From positions 109,875 through 173,874 of the forward strand of contig JAAFIR010000004.1 of the NCBI GenBank assembly GCA_013297885.1: a DNA stretch of 64,000 bases, in the 5' to 3' direction. The notes under the pieces are model-generated. The model was not told the origin of the DNA. It did not search any database and was given only the letters and a program-made list of their open reading frames with translations. The DNA is from Leptospirales bacterium (GTDB lineage Bacteria > Spirochaetota > Leptospiria > Leptospirales > Leptospiraceae). This document shows, in pieces, positions 26,423 to 35,365 of this stretch (its first letter is position 1; every line of letters begins with the position of its first letter). Position numbers and translations under genes: made by a program.

Positions 26423-27574
26423 CTAAATTATTTTTTCAGAAATTGGAATTCTTGGAGATATAAAATTTGAATTTGCTCTGCCAATCCTAACAATCATTTG
26501 AATTTTATTTTTCTCAGAACTAGAAGAAGTTAGCTTTTCAAATTTATCTCTAACTTCATTCATTTCTTTATATTCTTGTAAAACTTGACTGAGAGGTTGA
26601 ATCACCAAATTTTCTTTTGTGCAAGATAGTTGAAATCGAGCAAAATCCATTCCTGTTTGAATCCAATCTTTTTTAGAATTTGTTTTTGTTTTCCAATATA
26701 TAAGACCTTTATTGGTATTCATTTTTTCTTTGAACGTGTTCAAATAAATTTTATTTCCTTCTGCACTGTGAAATTTTTCAGGTTCTTTACTTATAAAAAA
26801 AGTTTCAGCCATAAATCTTTGAAACTCTTGCATGTTTTGACCTTTTAATGAAATTCCATCTCTATGTTTTTGAATTTCATTATTACCAAATCGAAACCAT
26901 GTTCTGTTTTCTTCATTGATATAACGTGTTAAAGTTTCAATTTTTGTTGCTTCATAAAAAATTTCATTTAGAGTATTAATTTCATTTTGATTTGAAATAA
27001 ATACTAATTCAGAATTTTTTGCTTGTCCTAAAATTTTTAATTTTTCAAATTCTTGTTCTGAAATATTTTCACCAGTATAATAATCACGATTAGTTGCCCT
27101 TTTAGAAATTGATTCAAATAATGGAGAATCTTTTTTTGAAAGTTTTAATTTTACATTAGCAAGAATTTTTTCTCCAATTTTTTTTGATTCTCCCTCTGGA
27201 AAGAGCTTTACCTCAGACTCATAACCAATTTTATTTGCACCAATTGAGAGGAATTCTAAAAAGCAACCTTGTCCAATATGAATTTGTCTATTTAATGGAT
27301 CAGTGATTGGGAGAATTCTTTTTTCATCAATATAAAGATTCATTTCAGTTGGACTAAGAATTTGAAATTTCCAAGCTTGAGTGTTGTGTGGATTTGGGGC
27401 TGAGATTCCAACTTGTATTACTTTTAAAATTGGTTCTATTAAATCTTTTTCAGATTCGAGTGGATTATTAGTTCTATTACCTTTGAATCTTGGGTGTGCG
27501 GAACTACATTTTTCCAAAAAAATCGGTAAAGTTAAAATACTAAGTGAATTTATTAAAAAAATTTTTCTATTCAT
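26423..27574 (-). CDS. Acg/nitroreductase-like FMN-binding protein, exported
   Basis: 383 residues. The N-terminus NRKIFLINSLSILTLPIFLEKC has a signal peptide with a possible lipobox Cys, and no twin-arginine. The body matches the Acg-type nitroreductase group: SAPNPHNTQAWKF (FMN-binding N-terminal motif), KRATNRDYY, and the C-terminal LVIQPLSQ. These flavoproteins bind FMN but often lack an open active site. Location in the envelope is unusual for a flavin enzyme, although similar Tat-exported members exist. The gene stands alone. Confidence 0.78.
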   Translation of the reverse strand: MNRKIFLINSLSILTLPIFLEKCSSAHPRFKGNRTNNPLESEKDLIEPILKVIQVGISAPNPHNTQAWKFQILSPTEMNLYIDEKRILPITDPLNRQIHIGQGCFLEFLSIGANKIGYESEVKLFPEGESKKIGEKILANVKLKLSKKDSPLFESISKRATNRDYYTGENISEQEFEKLKILGQAKNSELVFISNQNEINTLNEIFYEATKIETLTRYINEENRTWFRFGNNEIQKHRDGISLKGQNMQEFQRFMAETFFISKEPEKFHSAEGNKIYLNTFKEKMNTNKGLIYWKTKTNSKKDWIQTGMDFARFQLSCTKENLVIQPLSQVLQEYKEMNEVRDKFEKLTSSSSEKNKIQMIVRIGRANSNFISPRIPISEKII

Positions 27575-27728
27575 TTTATCTCCAAAAAATAATATTCAAG
27601 ATTAGAATTTTAATTGTGAAAAATTCACCAAGTTCAAAATTTTAATGAATTGAGTATTATTAAAATATTTCGATTTATTGAATAAAGATAAACTTGAAAA
27701 ATTTAAACTCAGAAATAGTATATCCTAA

Positions 27729-28679
27729 ATGGATTTAGAATTAATTCGTCAGTTTATACTTGAGGCAGAAAATGGAGAAAAATACCCTTTAGCAAAATTA
27801 ATTTCCCAAATTGAAAAAAAAGATTCATTTGAGTTTAGAAAAAAACTTTTTACTGAACTTGAAAAACTTCCCAAAAAAAAAACAACTACAATAGGTTTTA
27901 CAGGAACTCCAGGTGCAGGCAAATCATCATTAATTGGTGAGCTTTGTCATTTGTTTTTAAAAAATTCTTCCAATAAAAAAAAATTGGCAATAATTGCAAT
28001 AGACCCTTCTAGTAAAAAAACTGGTGGTTCTATTCTTGGAGATCGCACTAGAGTAATTTTACCACCTCGTGAGAATCGAATTTTTTTTCGCTCACAAGCA
28101 TCAGAGCTAGATCTTGGAGGTTTAAATCCATATACCTATCATGTGATTCGATTACTTAGATATTTTTTTGATTATATTTTTATTGAAACAGTTGGAATAG
28201 GACAAAACGAAACTGAAATTACTTCTCTTACAGATTTTTCATTTTTGATTTTACAACCACTTGCTGGAGATAATATACAATTTATGAAAAGTGGAATTAT
28301 GGAAGTGCCAGATTGTTTTATCATAAATAAATGTGATGAAAAAGAGTTAGCACTCTCCAGTTTTCACACTTTAATTAGCTCTCTTGAATTTTTAAAAGAC
28401 ACTTTAAATGGAGTAGAAATTCCAAAAATTTTTCAAACCTCTGTTCATAAAAAAATTGGTCTTGAAAGCTTAATGGATTTTATTTTGTCAATTCAAAACT
28501 CGAAGAATAAAAATGAAGAAACTACTGAACAAATAAAAAAAATGATTCAAAGAGAATATGGAAATTTTGGAATTCATTTTTTTTCTAAATTAAGTTCTTT
28601 AGATTTTTCTACCTATGAAGATATGGAAGATTTTTTTCATTCCAAAATCAATAAACAAATAATTTTTAAAACTATTTAA
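27729..28679 (+). CDS. meaB: MeaB/ArgK-family GTPase, cobalamin-enzyme chaperone
   Basis: 316 residues, normal for MeaB. Walker A GTPGAGKSS is at about 59-67, followed by the MeaB-specific AIDPSSKKTGGSILGDRTRV, switch region ETVGIGQNETEI and the base-recognition NKCD. MeaB protects and reloads adenosylcobalamin in methylmalonyl-CoA mutase or an isobutyryl-CoA mutase. No mutase is encoded nearby, unlike in most bacteria. C-terminal dimerisation residues are present but short. Weak upstream site. Confidence 0.93.
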   Translation: MDLELIRQFILEAENGEKYPLAKLISQIEKKDSFEFRKKLFTELEKLPKKKTTTIGFTGTPGAGKSSLIGELCHLFLKNSSNKKKLAIIAIDPSSKKTGGSILGDRTRVILPPRENRIFFRSQASELDLGGLNPYTYHVIRLLRYFFDYIFIETVGIGQNETEITSLTDFSFLILQPLAGDNIQFMKSGIMEVPDCFIINKCDEKELALSSFHTLISSLEFLKDTLNGVEIPKIFQTSVHKKIGLESLMDFILSIQNSKNKNEETTEQIKKMIQREYGNFGIHFFSKLSSLDFSTYEDMEDFFHSKINKQIIFKTI

Positions 28680-28761
28680 AATTACATATTTGAAAAAAAA
28701 GCAACTATGAAAATTTATATTATCTTTTTAAAATGATTTAAATCATTTGTTTAATATAATT

Positions 28762-30276
28762 TCACCAATCAATTGGAAAATAATCTTTTAAAAATTTCCC
28801 AAAAATATGCTCACCAGTGTTGATGCCATGGATAAGTGGATCAAGAACTCTTGCAGCACCATCAACAATATCAAGTGGTGGTTGAAAATCAAATTTATCT
28901 TGTTTGTGTTGAGAAAGCTCAGCCGGATCTTCATCTGTCACCCAACCAGTATCCACAGCATTCATAAAAATTCCTTCCTTAGCAAGTGTTGATGCCGAAG
29001 TATGTGTGAGCATATTGAGTGCAGCCTTTGCCATATTCGTGTGTGGATGACGATCGGCTTTTCTAAAACGATGAAACTTTCCTTCCATTGCAGTAACATT
29101 TACAATATGTTTCATTCCTGTACAATCTTTTCGCATAACAGCGATTAAACGATTACATAAAACAAAAGGAGCAATAGCATTTATTAATTGAAGTTCAATC
29201 ATTTCTGCAGTTTGGATTTCACCAAGTTTTAATCTCCATGAATTTGTTTTTCTGAGATCAACTTGTTGTAGATCTTGGTCTAGTTTTCCTTCAGGAAAAA
29301 ATTCAATAGCTGTTGGTGTTGTATCATGAGTGTATGGAATCATTGAAAGTTCAGCAGAAGAACGGATTCCAATTCCAATAGATTTATTATTCCAATCAAT
29401 TGGTACTGCAAGTCCAGTTTCAGAATTTTTAATAACCCCAATCGAAAGTCCATGACTCAAGTTTCTATAACGCCTTAATAAATAATTTACATCTTCATCT
29501 AAATTGTTTGGATTTGTTAATTCTAGCTCTAGTAAATGTTTATAAAAATTAGGAGGTCTTCTCACTGTTTGAGCCGCATTGTTAATTAGTATATCAAGTC
29601 TATCATAACTTTCCTCAATATGATTACAAAATAATTCCACAGATGGAGTGTGCCTGAGATCAAGTCCATAGATATGTAGTCTTTCTTTAAAATTTTGAAA
29701 ATCATCTTCTTTGGAAAAACGGATTGCAGCATCAACTGGAAATCTTGTAGTTACAATAACATGTGCATTAGAACGAAGCAAAATTAATGCAGTATGATAG
29801 CCAATTTTTAATCTTGCTCCTGTTATAATTGCAACTTGATTTTGCAAATCTGCTTTTTGAAATCTTTTAGCATAATTATAATCTCCACATTCAATACACA
29901 TTGAATCATAAAAAAAATGCAACTTACTATATTCTTTATTACATGAATAACAATTTCTTGGTGATTTTAATTCTTCTGTAAATTCTGGTTTGTCTATTAA
30001 TTGAAGTGGTGCTTGAAAAATTGAATTTTTTCTGGCTTCACGAATTCCTGTGTTTGATCTTGCCAATCTTTCTTTTTCTGTAATTTGTCTTTTTTTTTCT
30101 TTACGAATTTCTTTATTACGTTGGTCTAATTCTTTTTTATCTGGTCTGGAAATTTTTCCAGTTAAAGTGAATAATTTAATTTTATCTTCATCTGATAGAT
30201 TTGCAAAATACTTTCCATTACTTACAAATTTTTCTAATACTTCTAAACAATTTTGAATTTCATCATTATTTGGCAT
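28762..30276 (-). CDS. SDR-family protein with N-terminal zinc-ribbon and atypical active site
   Basis: 504 residues from ATG at 30276 (GTG at 30291 is an alternative). Residues about 1-105 are helical and charged; then a zinc ribbon (CYSCNKEY and CIECGDYN, two CxxC pairs) at about 108-132; then a Rossmann SDR domain from 145 with the nucleotide motif [13 protein letters not shown] and [13 protein letters not shown]. Where the catalytic Tyr-x-x-x-Lys is expected the sequence reads TNMAKAAL, so Tyr is replaced by Thr, and the Ser position is Ala-Met (NVTAMEGKF). The enzyme may use another mechanism or be a non-catalytic binder. It is the last gene of a five-gene operon after the siroheme enzyme. 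Confidence 0.85.
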   Translation of the reverse strand: MPNNDEIQNCLEVLEKFVSNGKYFANLSDEDKIKLFTLTGKISRPDKKELDQRNKEIRKEKKRQITEKERLARSNTGIREARKNSIFQAPLQLIDKPEFTEELKSPRNCYSCNKEYSKLHFFYDSMCIECGDYNYAKRFQKADLQNQVAIITGARLKIGYHTALILLRSNAHVIVTTRFPVDAAIRFSKEDDFQNFKERLHIYGLDLRHTPSVELFCNHIEESYDRLDILINNAAQTVRRPPNFYKHLLELELTNPNNLDEDVNYLLRRYRNLSHGLSIGVIKNSETGLAVPIDWNNKSIGIGIRSSAELSMIPYTHDTTPTAIEFFPEGKLDQDLQQVDLRKTNSWRLKLGEIQTAEMIELQLINAIAPFVLCNRLIAVMRKDCTGMKHIVNVTAMEGKFHRFRKADRHPHTNMAKAALNMLTHTSASTLAKEGIFMNAVDTGWVTDEDPAELSQHKQDKFDFQPPLDIVDGAARVLDPLIHGINTGEHIFGKFLKDYFPIDW

Positions 30277-30772
30277 TTTTTTCTTTTTCACGAATGGCTA
30301 TATATTCACCAACTTCGTTATTGATTTTTTCTAAGTCTAATTTGGATTCAATCTCTTGTCGTATTTTTTTTGCTGCCCCAGGACCTTTTCCATAAGTTGA
30401 AATAAATATAGAATAATTTTCTTTTATAAATCCTGCTACAGAAATAAAATCAGAATCTTCTACTTTATCAATAAAATTGATTAATAATTTTTCTTTTTTT
30501 GCTTCTTCCAATATCTCTTTTTCTATTATTGGATCGTTTATTCCAACATATACAATGTCAAAATTTTTTAAGTCCCCTACTCTATATTTTCTATATTCAA
30601 AATCAATCCATTCTAAACCATGAAACTCTTCTACAAAATCTGGTGAGATGGCTTTAATTTTTTTATTTAATTGAGAAAGAGTTCTTAATTTTTCTGCAGC
30701 AGCTTTTCCACCACCAATTAATAAAATATTTTTTTTTGATACTTCTATCATTAAAGGAAGATATGTTTTCAT
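30266..30772 (-). CDS. Precorrin-2 dehydrogenase/sirohydrochlorin ferrochelatase (Met8/CysG N-terminal type)
   Basis: 168 residues. The NAD-binding motif [16 protein letters not shown] is at about 16-31, then [33 protein letters not shown], and the dimer-linked [18 protein letters not shown]. This bifunctional fold turns precorrin-2 into sirohydrochlorin and inserts iron, making siroheme. The uroporphyrinogen methyltransferase is not nearby. The usual catalytic Asp appears in FIDKVED. The gene overlaps its neighbours on both sides (four bases upstream, eleven downstream), so it is translated as part of the YqjD-like operon. Confidence 0.88.
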   Translation of the reverse strand: MKTYLPLMIEVSKKNILLIGGGKAAAEKLRTLSQLNKKIKAISPDFVEEFHGLEWIDFEYRKYRVGDLKNFDIVYVGINDPIIEKEILEEAKKEKLLINFIDKVEDSDFISVAGFIKENYSIFISTYGKGPGAAKKIRQEIESKLDLEKINNEVGEYIAIREKEKNAK

Positions 30773-31014
30773 TTTTTTAATTCTTCTGAATGAAAAATTA
30801 ATTTATCAATCATCTCACCAATTTTAGTAGTTTTCAAAATACTAAAAATGAATTTTGAATAATTAATTTTTTTTTCTAGCCTTTCCAAATCAAGTTTAAT
30901 ATTTAAAGATTTTGCATGAAGCAAAATTTCTATTTCTTCAAGGCTCATATCTTTTGGTTTTTTTTTTGAAAACTCTTCTGAAGTTTGTAAAGGATTAAAT
31001 TGAATTTTGCTCAT
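30769..31014 (-). CDS. Small cytoplasmic protein, third gene of the YqjD-like operon
   Basis: 81 residues, helical, with no strong membrane segment. Position after a YqjD-like and a YqjE-like protein recalls the yqjD-yqjE-yqjK arrangement of enterobacteria, but sequence similarity to YqjK is not clear. Its ATG follows the stop of the YqjE-like gene directly. It overlaps the siroheme gene by four bases. Confidence 0.6.
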   Translation of the reverse strand: MSKIQFNPLQTSEEFSKKKPKDMSLEEIEILLHAKSLNIKLDLERLEKKINYSKFIFSILKTTKIGEMIDKLIFHSEELKK

Positions 31015-31368
31015 CTAAGTAATTTTTTTTAGACTGATAATTAAAATCACAAATGATAAAACCAAAATAAAAATTCCTAAAATCACAGATGCAATTATTG
31101 GATCGTTAAAAAGTTTTACCAAATATAAATAAGCTGCAATAGATAAAAAAACTGTTCCAAGAACTTTTAAAAATACTGCATAGAGAATTGCAACTGTGAT
31201 AATAAAACCATTTTGAATTTTTTTCTCTACTATTTTTTGATAATAAATAAAAAGTAATTCAAAATAAGAAATAAAATGTTCAACTAAAGTTAAACTTTGA
31301 TTTAGAAGAGAATCTTTTTTTTTCTTAGGTGGACTCTCTTCTTTTTCAATAATTTTTTTCTTTGCCAA
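31015..31368 (-). CDS. YqjE-like (phage-holin superfamily III) inner-membrane protein
   Basis: 117 residues. A lysine-rich N-terminus (IIEKEESPPKKKKDSLLN) is followed by two membrane helices, about 52-78 (GFIITVAILYAVFLKVLGTV) and 86-112 (DPIIASVILGIFILVLSFVI). This is the size and topology of the DUF1469/YqjE group, which sits beside YqjD-type proteins and is linked to stress at the membrane. One base separates it from the gene upstream. Confidence 0.7.
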   Translation of the reverse strand: MAKKKIIEKEESPPKKKKDSLLNQSLTLVEHFISYFELLFIYYQKIVEKKIQNGFIITVAILYAVFLKVLGTVFLSIAAYLYLVKLFNDPIIASVILGIFILVLSFVILIISLKKIT

Positions 31369-31369
31369 A

Positions 31370-31651
31370 CTAGTCTTTTTTTCCTCTCATGAGTAATCCA
31401 AGAATTAATCCAACTCCAACACCCACACCTAAACCAATCAAAGTTGCTTTCTGAGGATTTTTTGAAATATAATCCCCCATGTTGTCGATGACTTGTTTTG
31501 CTTTTTCTCCAGCGTTATCACCAATTAGTTTTAATTTTTCTGAAATATCTGATACCTGTTCCAAGTAATTTTCCCTCGCTCTTTTTTTAATATTCTTAGC
31601 TTCTTCTGATAATGAAAGAAATTCTTCTTCTATTTTTTTTCCAGCTTCCAT
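31370..31651 (-). CDS. YqjD/ElaB (DUF883)-like membrane-anchored protein
   Basis: 93 residues: a long amphipathic helix (1-65) and a C-terminal glycine-zipper membrane anchor (about 73-89, [19 protein letters not shown]) ending in Arg-Gly-Lys-Lys-Asp. YqjD and ElaB tether inactive ribosomes to the membrane in stationary phase. GGAG lies 24 bases before this ATG; closer to it is an 11-codon ORF ([11 protein letters not shown]) that overlaps the real start, perhaps a leader that tunes expression. Confidence 0.78.
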   Translation of the reverse strand: MEAGKKIEEEFLSLSEEAKNIKKRARENYLEQVSDISEKLKLIGDNAGEKAKQVIDNMGDYISKNPQKATLIGLGVGVGVGLILGLLMRGKKD

Positions 31652-31671
31652 AAATTCATTTTCATATAATG

Positions 31672-31724
31672 ATTACTCCTTGCAATATTTTTTTAGAAAA
31701 AGAAATTACTTCTTGCAATATTTT
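31672..31724. promoter_or_regulatory. Two direct 20-bp repeats 33 bp apart in a divergent promoter region
   Basis: ATTACTCCTTGCAATATTTT at 31672-31691 and the same with one change (C to T at the seventh base) at 31705-31724. A 33-base period equals about three helical turns, as for regulator sites on one DNA face. The region separates the minus-strand YqjD-like operon from the plus-strand SH3/M48/outer-membrane cassette. Confidence 0.45.
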
Positions 31725-31763
31725 CTATTGTAAATAAATTATATACAATGTATGAGGCAAATA

Positions 31764-32222
31764 ATGAAAATTTTTTTATTTCTTTCTATTTTTAGTATTT
31801 CTATTTTTTCAACAACCATTTATGTTCAAAGTCCAATTGCGAAGATTTTAAATGATCCAAATATGGCAAGCTCTGGTAAACCTCTGAAACAAGGAACTGA
31901 AGTAACTCAAATTGGTGAACAAGATATGTTTTTAAAAATCAAAAATGGGTCTGAAACAGGCTGGATTTTAAAAATTTATACTAGTAAAATTCCCCCTTCA
32001 AACAAGGCAAATACTGCTGCCAGCCAAAATGAAAAATCACCTGGGATTCAATCTAGAGCAAGAGCTTCCACTTTTACAGAAACGGCATCTGCAAGAGGTT
32101 TAAGTGAATCAAAAAAACTTAGAACTCGTGGAAATAATGATGAATATGATTTTGAAGGTTTAGAATGGCTTGATAAAGTTACTGTAAAACCAGAAGATAT
32201 TAAAAATTATAAAGAAGAGTAA
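31764..32222 (+). CDS. Secreted SH3-domain protein (first copy)
   Basis: 152 residues from ATG at 31764, where GAGG lies seven bases upstream; the ATG at 31752 is in frame but less well placed. Signal peptide KIFLFLSIFSISIFST. The SH3b domain (about 18-75) reads TIYVQSPIAKILNDPNMASS then GTEVTQIGEQDMFLKIKNGS and GWILKIYTSK. The rest is a polar tail with TETASARGL and LRTRGNN. A close paralogue lies at 35366. The gene abuts an M48 protease gene. Role probably in cell-wall or protein binding in the periplasm. Confidence 0.82.
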   Translation: MKIFLFLSIFSISIFSTTIYVQSPIAKILNDPNMASSGKPLKQGTEVTQIGEQDMFLKIKNGSETGWILKIYTSKIPPSNKANTAASQNEKSPGIQSRARASTFTETASARGLSESKKLRTRGNNDEYDFEGLEWLDKVTVKPEDIKNYKEE

Positions 32223-32996
32223 ATGTATAAATTTTTAATTTTATTATTTTTATTTTGTAAAACATCATCTTCCGAAATTGTTAAAAAAGATCCACCTGCA
32301 GAAGTTTATAAAGAAATTAAAATTGGTAGAGCAATTGCTGCCAAGTTTATCAAAAAATTTGGTTTAGTTCAAGACAATAAACAAACTAAGTATCTTAACT
32401 ATATTGGTGGAAAAATTGCAGAACTTTCTCCACGTCAGGAACTTAGCTTTAAATTTGGAATTCTCAACACAAAAGAAGTTAATGCATATGCTTGTCCAGG
32501 TGGATATATTTTTATTACTAAAGGTGCTTTAAATCAAATTGAAAATGAAGCTGAACTTGCTGGCGTTTTAGCACATGAAGTTTCACATGTTACTCTTTTT
32601 CATTCAGGAAAATTTGAAGGTAAAGAAGAACTTCTTATTGACTTAGTTGCATCCATGTTATCACCCGGTGGAGATGCTATTTCATCTGTAATGGAAGTTG
32701 CCTCGGCTGAACTTGAAGAAATGATGTTAGAAAATGGTCGTCAAAAAACTTTTGAAATTGAAGCTGATATTTCTGGAACATTACTTTTATCCCAACTCGG
32801 TTATGATACTAATTCTTATGTAAATTATCTAAAAAGAATTAAATCAGGAGAAGAAAATAAAGTCCATTCCAAAACTCATCCTCCTGTAGAAGAAAGAGTC
32901 TCAGCAATAGATAAATTCTTCACTGCTCAAAAACTTTCAAAAACTGGAAAAACAAATCCCAAAACTTTTAAAGAAAATATTTCAAAAAAAAATTAA
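32223..32996 (+). CDS. M48-family zinc metalloprotease, exported (BepA/LoiP-like)
   Basis: 257 residues with signal peptide YKFLILLFLFCKTSSS (a lipobox at Cys12 is possible). The zinc site HEVSH is at 118-122 and the third ligand in EIEADISGTLLL (Glu180). NAYACPGGYIFITKGAL precedes it as in BepA/YcaL/LoiP. Such periplasmic proteases check outer-membrane protein assembly. The gene starts directly after the SH3 stop and is followed 11 bases later by a FadL-like protein, so all three are one message. The second cassette at 35366 lacks this gene. Confidence 0.9.
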   Translation: MYKFLILLFLFCKTSSSEIVKKDPPAEVYKEIKIGRAIAAKFIKKFGLVQDNKQTKYLNYIGGKIAELSPRQELSFKFGILNTKEVNAYACPGGYIFITKGALNQIENEAELAGVLAHEVSHVTLFHSGKFEGKEELLIDLVASMLSPGGDAISSVMEVASAELEEMMLENGRQKTFEIEADISGTLLLSQLGYDTNSYVNYLKRIKSGEENKVHSKTHPPVEERVSAIDKFFTAQKLSKTGKTNPKTFKENISKKN

Positions 32997-33007
32997 GGTA
33001 ACGAAAC

Positions 33008-34444
33008 GTGATTAAATCAATATTCATTTTATTTTTTGTGGCTTCAGCCATATTCTCAGACACATCCCATAATATAAATGGTTTTTTTGGAGAAAAAGCC
33101 CCTGGTCTTGGTGGGGCATTTACTGCAGTTTCAGATGATCCATCTGGAGCATATTATAATCCTGCAGGACTGGCATTTGCTTATGATAATTCAATTTCCT
33201 TATCAGCAAGTAATATCACTAAGATTAATAAAAGTTATAATAATGTTTTGGGTCCTGGACAAAGTTATCTTAGAGATTCACAGAATTATATTCCAAATTT
33301 TTTTGGTATAGTTAAAGAATATAAATCGTACAAAATAGGTTTTTCCATTGTGAACACTTTGAATGAGACTTTTTCTAGAAATGACCAAGTTTCAAATCCT
33401 ATTTATTATCCTAGAACGAGGAACTTAAGAACTAATAATTTGGAAAATTATAACCAAGTTCAGACTGGTATGAGTATAGCAAAATCGATTACTGATAAAT
33501 TTTCAATTGGAGCTACTTTGTATTATACTTATGACACTGCTTCAATCAATAATGCTTTTTTAGTTCAACAAGCTGATAAAACTTTTCAATCTGCTGTTCA
33601 AAGTGATAATAGAGATACGAGAGGAGTTTTACCAATTTTAGGAATTATGTATATGCCTACTCCAAAAGTTTCGCTTGGTTTATCTTTGAGAAGACAATTT
33701 GTAACTTCAGGAAATAGACTTTCAAATGCTTTTGCAACAAGTTCATTTTCAGATTCAGACAGCATAGTTCTTCTTGAAGGAACAAGTAAAGCAAATGGTG
33801 GTAGAATTGGTAATACTCCAATTATATCTTCACCGCTTAACTCCCGTATTCCGGAAACTTCTGAAGCCAGAGGAGGAATTGCAATTTTTCCAACAAAAAA
33901 ATTAATGACCTCTTTTGATACAATATTCACATCAGGTTATAGTAGAAACCAAAATCAATATGAATTAATTCTTGGAGGTGGGGCAAACAATTTATTTACT
34001 TTAAATTCTTCGGATGTTCAAGAATTAAAAAGATATAGTACGATGAATTTTGCTCTTGGTATTGAATATTTTTTAACAGATAATTTTGCATTTAGACTTG
34101 GTGGTTTTACAAATAATGCCAATACAAGAAATGTTTCATGGATTACTTCTGCACTTGAAGCTGCAAATAGAGATATAAGACCACAAGAAACAATTGCTAG
34201 AACTCAAAATGGACAAGTTGATTATAAACTTGGAACTTTAAGAGACCCACTAAGAAATGAATATGTAAATTTACGTGGTGCTTCAATTGGTTTTTCTTGG
34301 TCAACTTCTAAAGCTTCATTTGGTATAACAGTTATTAAAGAATTTGGACGTGGTGCTTCCCAAATTGATGCAAGTAGACCAATCCAAACTTTGGTATATG
34401 ACAGTACTGCGATCTATGTTATTGTAAGTTCTAAATCAAATTAA
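33008..34444 (+). CDS. FadL/TodX-like outer-membrane transport protein (first copy)
   Basis: 478 residues. GTG start with AAGG upstream. Signal peptide IKSIFILFFVASAIFSD. The FadL-type N-terminus is clear: NGFFGEKAPGLGGAFTAVSD then DPSGAYYNPAGLAFAYDNSI. The rest forms a beta-barrel pattern with NQYELILGGGANNL. These proteins carry hydrophobic substrates such as fatty acids across the outer membrane. About three quarters identical by eye to the copy at 35925, including the C-terminus TLVYDSTAIYVIVSSKSN. Confidence 0.88.
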   Translation: MIKSIFILFFVASAIFSDTSHNINGFFGEKAPGLGGAFTAVSDDPSGAYYNPAGLAFAYDNSISLSASNITKINKSYNNVLGPGQSYLRDSQNYIPNFFGIVKEYKSYKIGFSIVNTLNETFSRNDQVSNPIYYPRTRNLRTNNLENYNQVQTGMSIAKSITDKFSIGATLYYTYDTASINNAFLVQQADKTFQSAVQSDNRDTRGVLPILGIMYMPTPKVSLGLSLRRQFVTSGNRLSNAFATSSFSDSDSIVLLEGTSKANGGRIGNTPIISSPLNSRIPETSEARGGIAIFPTKKLMTSFDTIFTSGYSRNQNQYELILGGGANNLFTLNSSDVQELKRYSTMNFALGIEYFLTDNFAFRLGGFTNNANTRNVSWITSALEAANRDIRPQETIARTQNGQVDYKLGTLRDPLRNEYVNLRGASIGFSWSTSKASFGITVIKEFGRGASQIDASRPIQTLVYDSTAIYVIVSSKSN

Positions 34445-34593
34445 AATAATACTTTCGTTTAACAATAGTATCGTTATTCGATAGTATAATTGATTTTGTA
34501 GAAAATTTGAATAAATTTTTCCTCTTTGTTTTAAAAAATAAAGAGGGAATAAAAATGAAAAAATTATAAAAATAAAATTAATTTAGTAATTTT

Positions 34594-34752
34594 GGGGGAA
34601 TTTTTTTGTGGGTTGATTTTCTAAAACCTAGAATCTAAAAAAAATATCCCACAAAAAAAACGGGCTTTTCGCTACTTCATTTAACCACTACTCTGTTCAC
34701 TAAGGCTCTCGAAGTAAACCTGTTAAATGTAACGCTTCAATCCCTTTCCCTT
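34594..34752 (+). repeat. Two-hairpin intergenic element, copy 4 (P1 GGGAA:TTCCC)
   Basis: P1 pairs GGGAA (34596-34600) with TTCCC (34746-34750). P2 is a 12-bp stem TTTTTTTGTGGG (34601-34612) with CCCACAAAAAAA (34648-34659). The linker is CGGGCTTTTCGCTACTT. P3 is CATTTAAC (34678-34685) with GTTAAATG (34722-34729). The second linker is TAACGCTTCAATCCC. It follows the first FadL-like gene as copy 6 follows the second. It fills part of the 34445-35365 gap, where a GGAGTTCCTTTT block at 34907 is shared with 58030 and 61170. Confidence 0.8.
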
Positions 34753-35092
34753 CTATTGAAACAATTTTTTTTGAAATGCGAAGTTTTTTTAAAAGAAAAC
34801 AGCTTTTTCACAACTATAATCATATAGCTGTGAACTAATTTTCATAGAACAATAGTTATCTAGCCTAGAACAATTTTTAAATTGAAAGTTGCTAATTATA
34901 AAAGATGGAGTTCCTTTTAAGTTCGTTTTTTTGCAATTTAAAAGAATTCCTCGTGACTATTTGATTTCACAATACAAAAATGATTTATGTTTATAAAAAT
35001 AATTTTCTCAATAAAATGGGAATTCTTCAATCACAAAAAAGCCACCCCTACTCTATAATTCTTTTAATAAACAAAAAATTTTCCAACACAAA

Positions 35093-35226
35093 GCGATAGA
35101 GATACAGAAAGTCGCTATGCGAGTCGCGAAGCGACCTAGCTTTTTGTAGCTCGGGTCTTTTTAGAAGTTAGTTTTTTAATAAAAACTTTCAAATGATTTT
35201 TATTCTAACTTCTAAAAAGACATCGC
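35093..35226 (-). repeat. Two-hairpin intergenic element, copy 5 (P1 GCGAT:ATCGC)
   Basis: Minus-strand reading. P1 pairs GCGAT (35226-35222) with ATCGC (35097-35093). P2 is a perfect 17-bp stem (35205-35221 with 35155-35171). The linker is CCGAGC. P3 pairs TACAAAAAGC... with ...GACTTTCTGTA, with an inner GGTCGCTTCGCGACT-like stem. The second linker is TCTCT. It shares its inner loop and linker style with copy 1 (1804), so the two form a subtype. Confidence 0.78.
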
Positions 35227-35308
35227 CCAAACTTAAGAATAAACTTTATGATAAAGATACAAAAAAGCTTGACTTTTAGACAGTTGTATAATTTTTTTAT
35301 ACGAACGT

Positions 35309-35350
35309 GTAACTTTTTTAAATAAAAATTAGTCAAATGTATAAAGTTAC
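35309..35350 (+). promoter_or_regulatory. Inverted repeat upstream of the second SH3 gene
   Basis: GTAACTTT (35309-35316) pairs with AAAGTTAC (35343-35350), ending six bases before the ribosome-binding AGAGG. A second inverted repeat, GTATAA/TTATAC (35285-35302), overlaps a TATAAT-like box. Likely promoter and leader of the second cassette. Confidence 0.4.
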
Positions 35351-35365
35351 TAAAAGAGGTAAACT

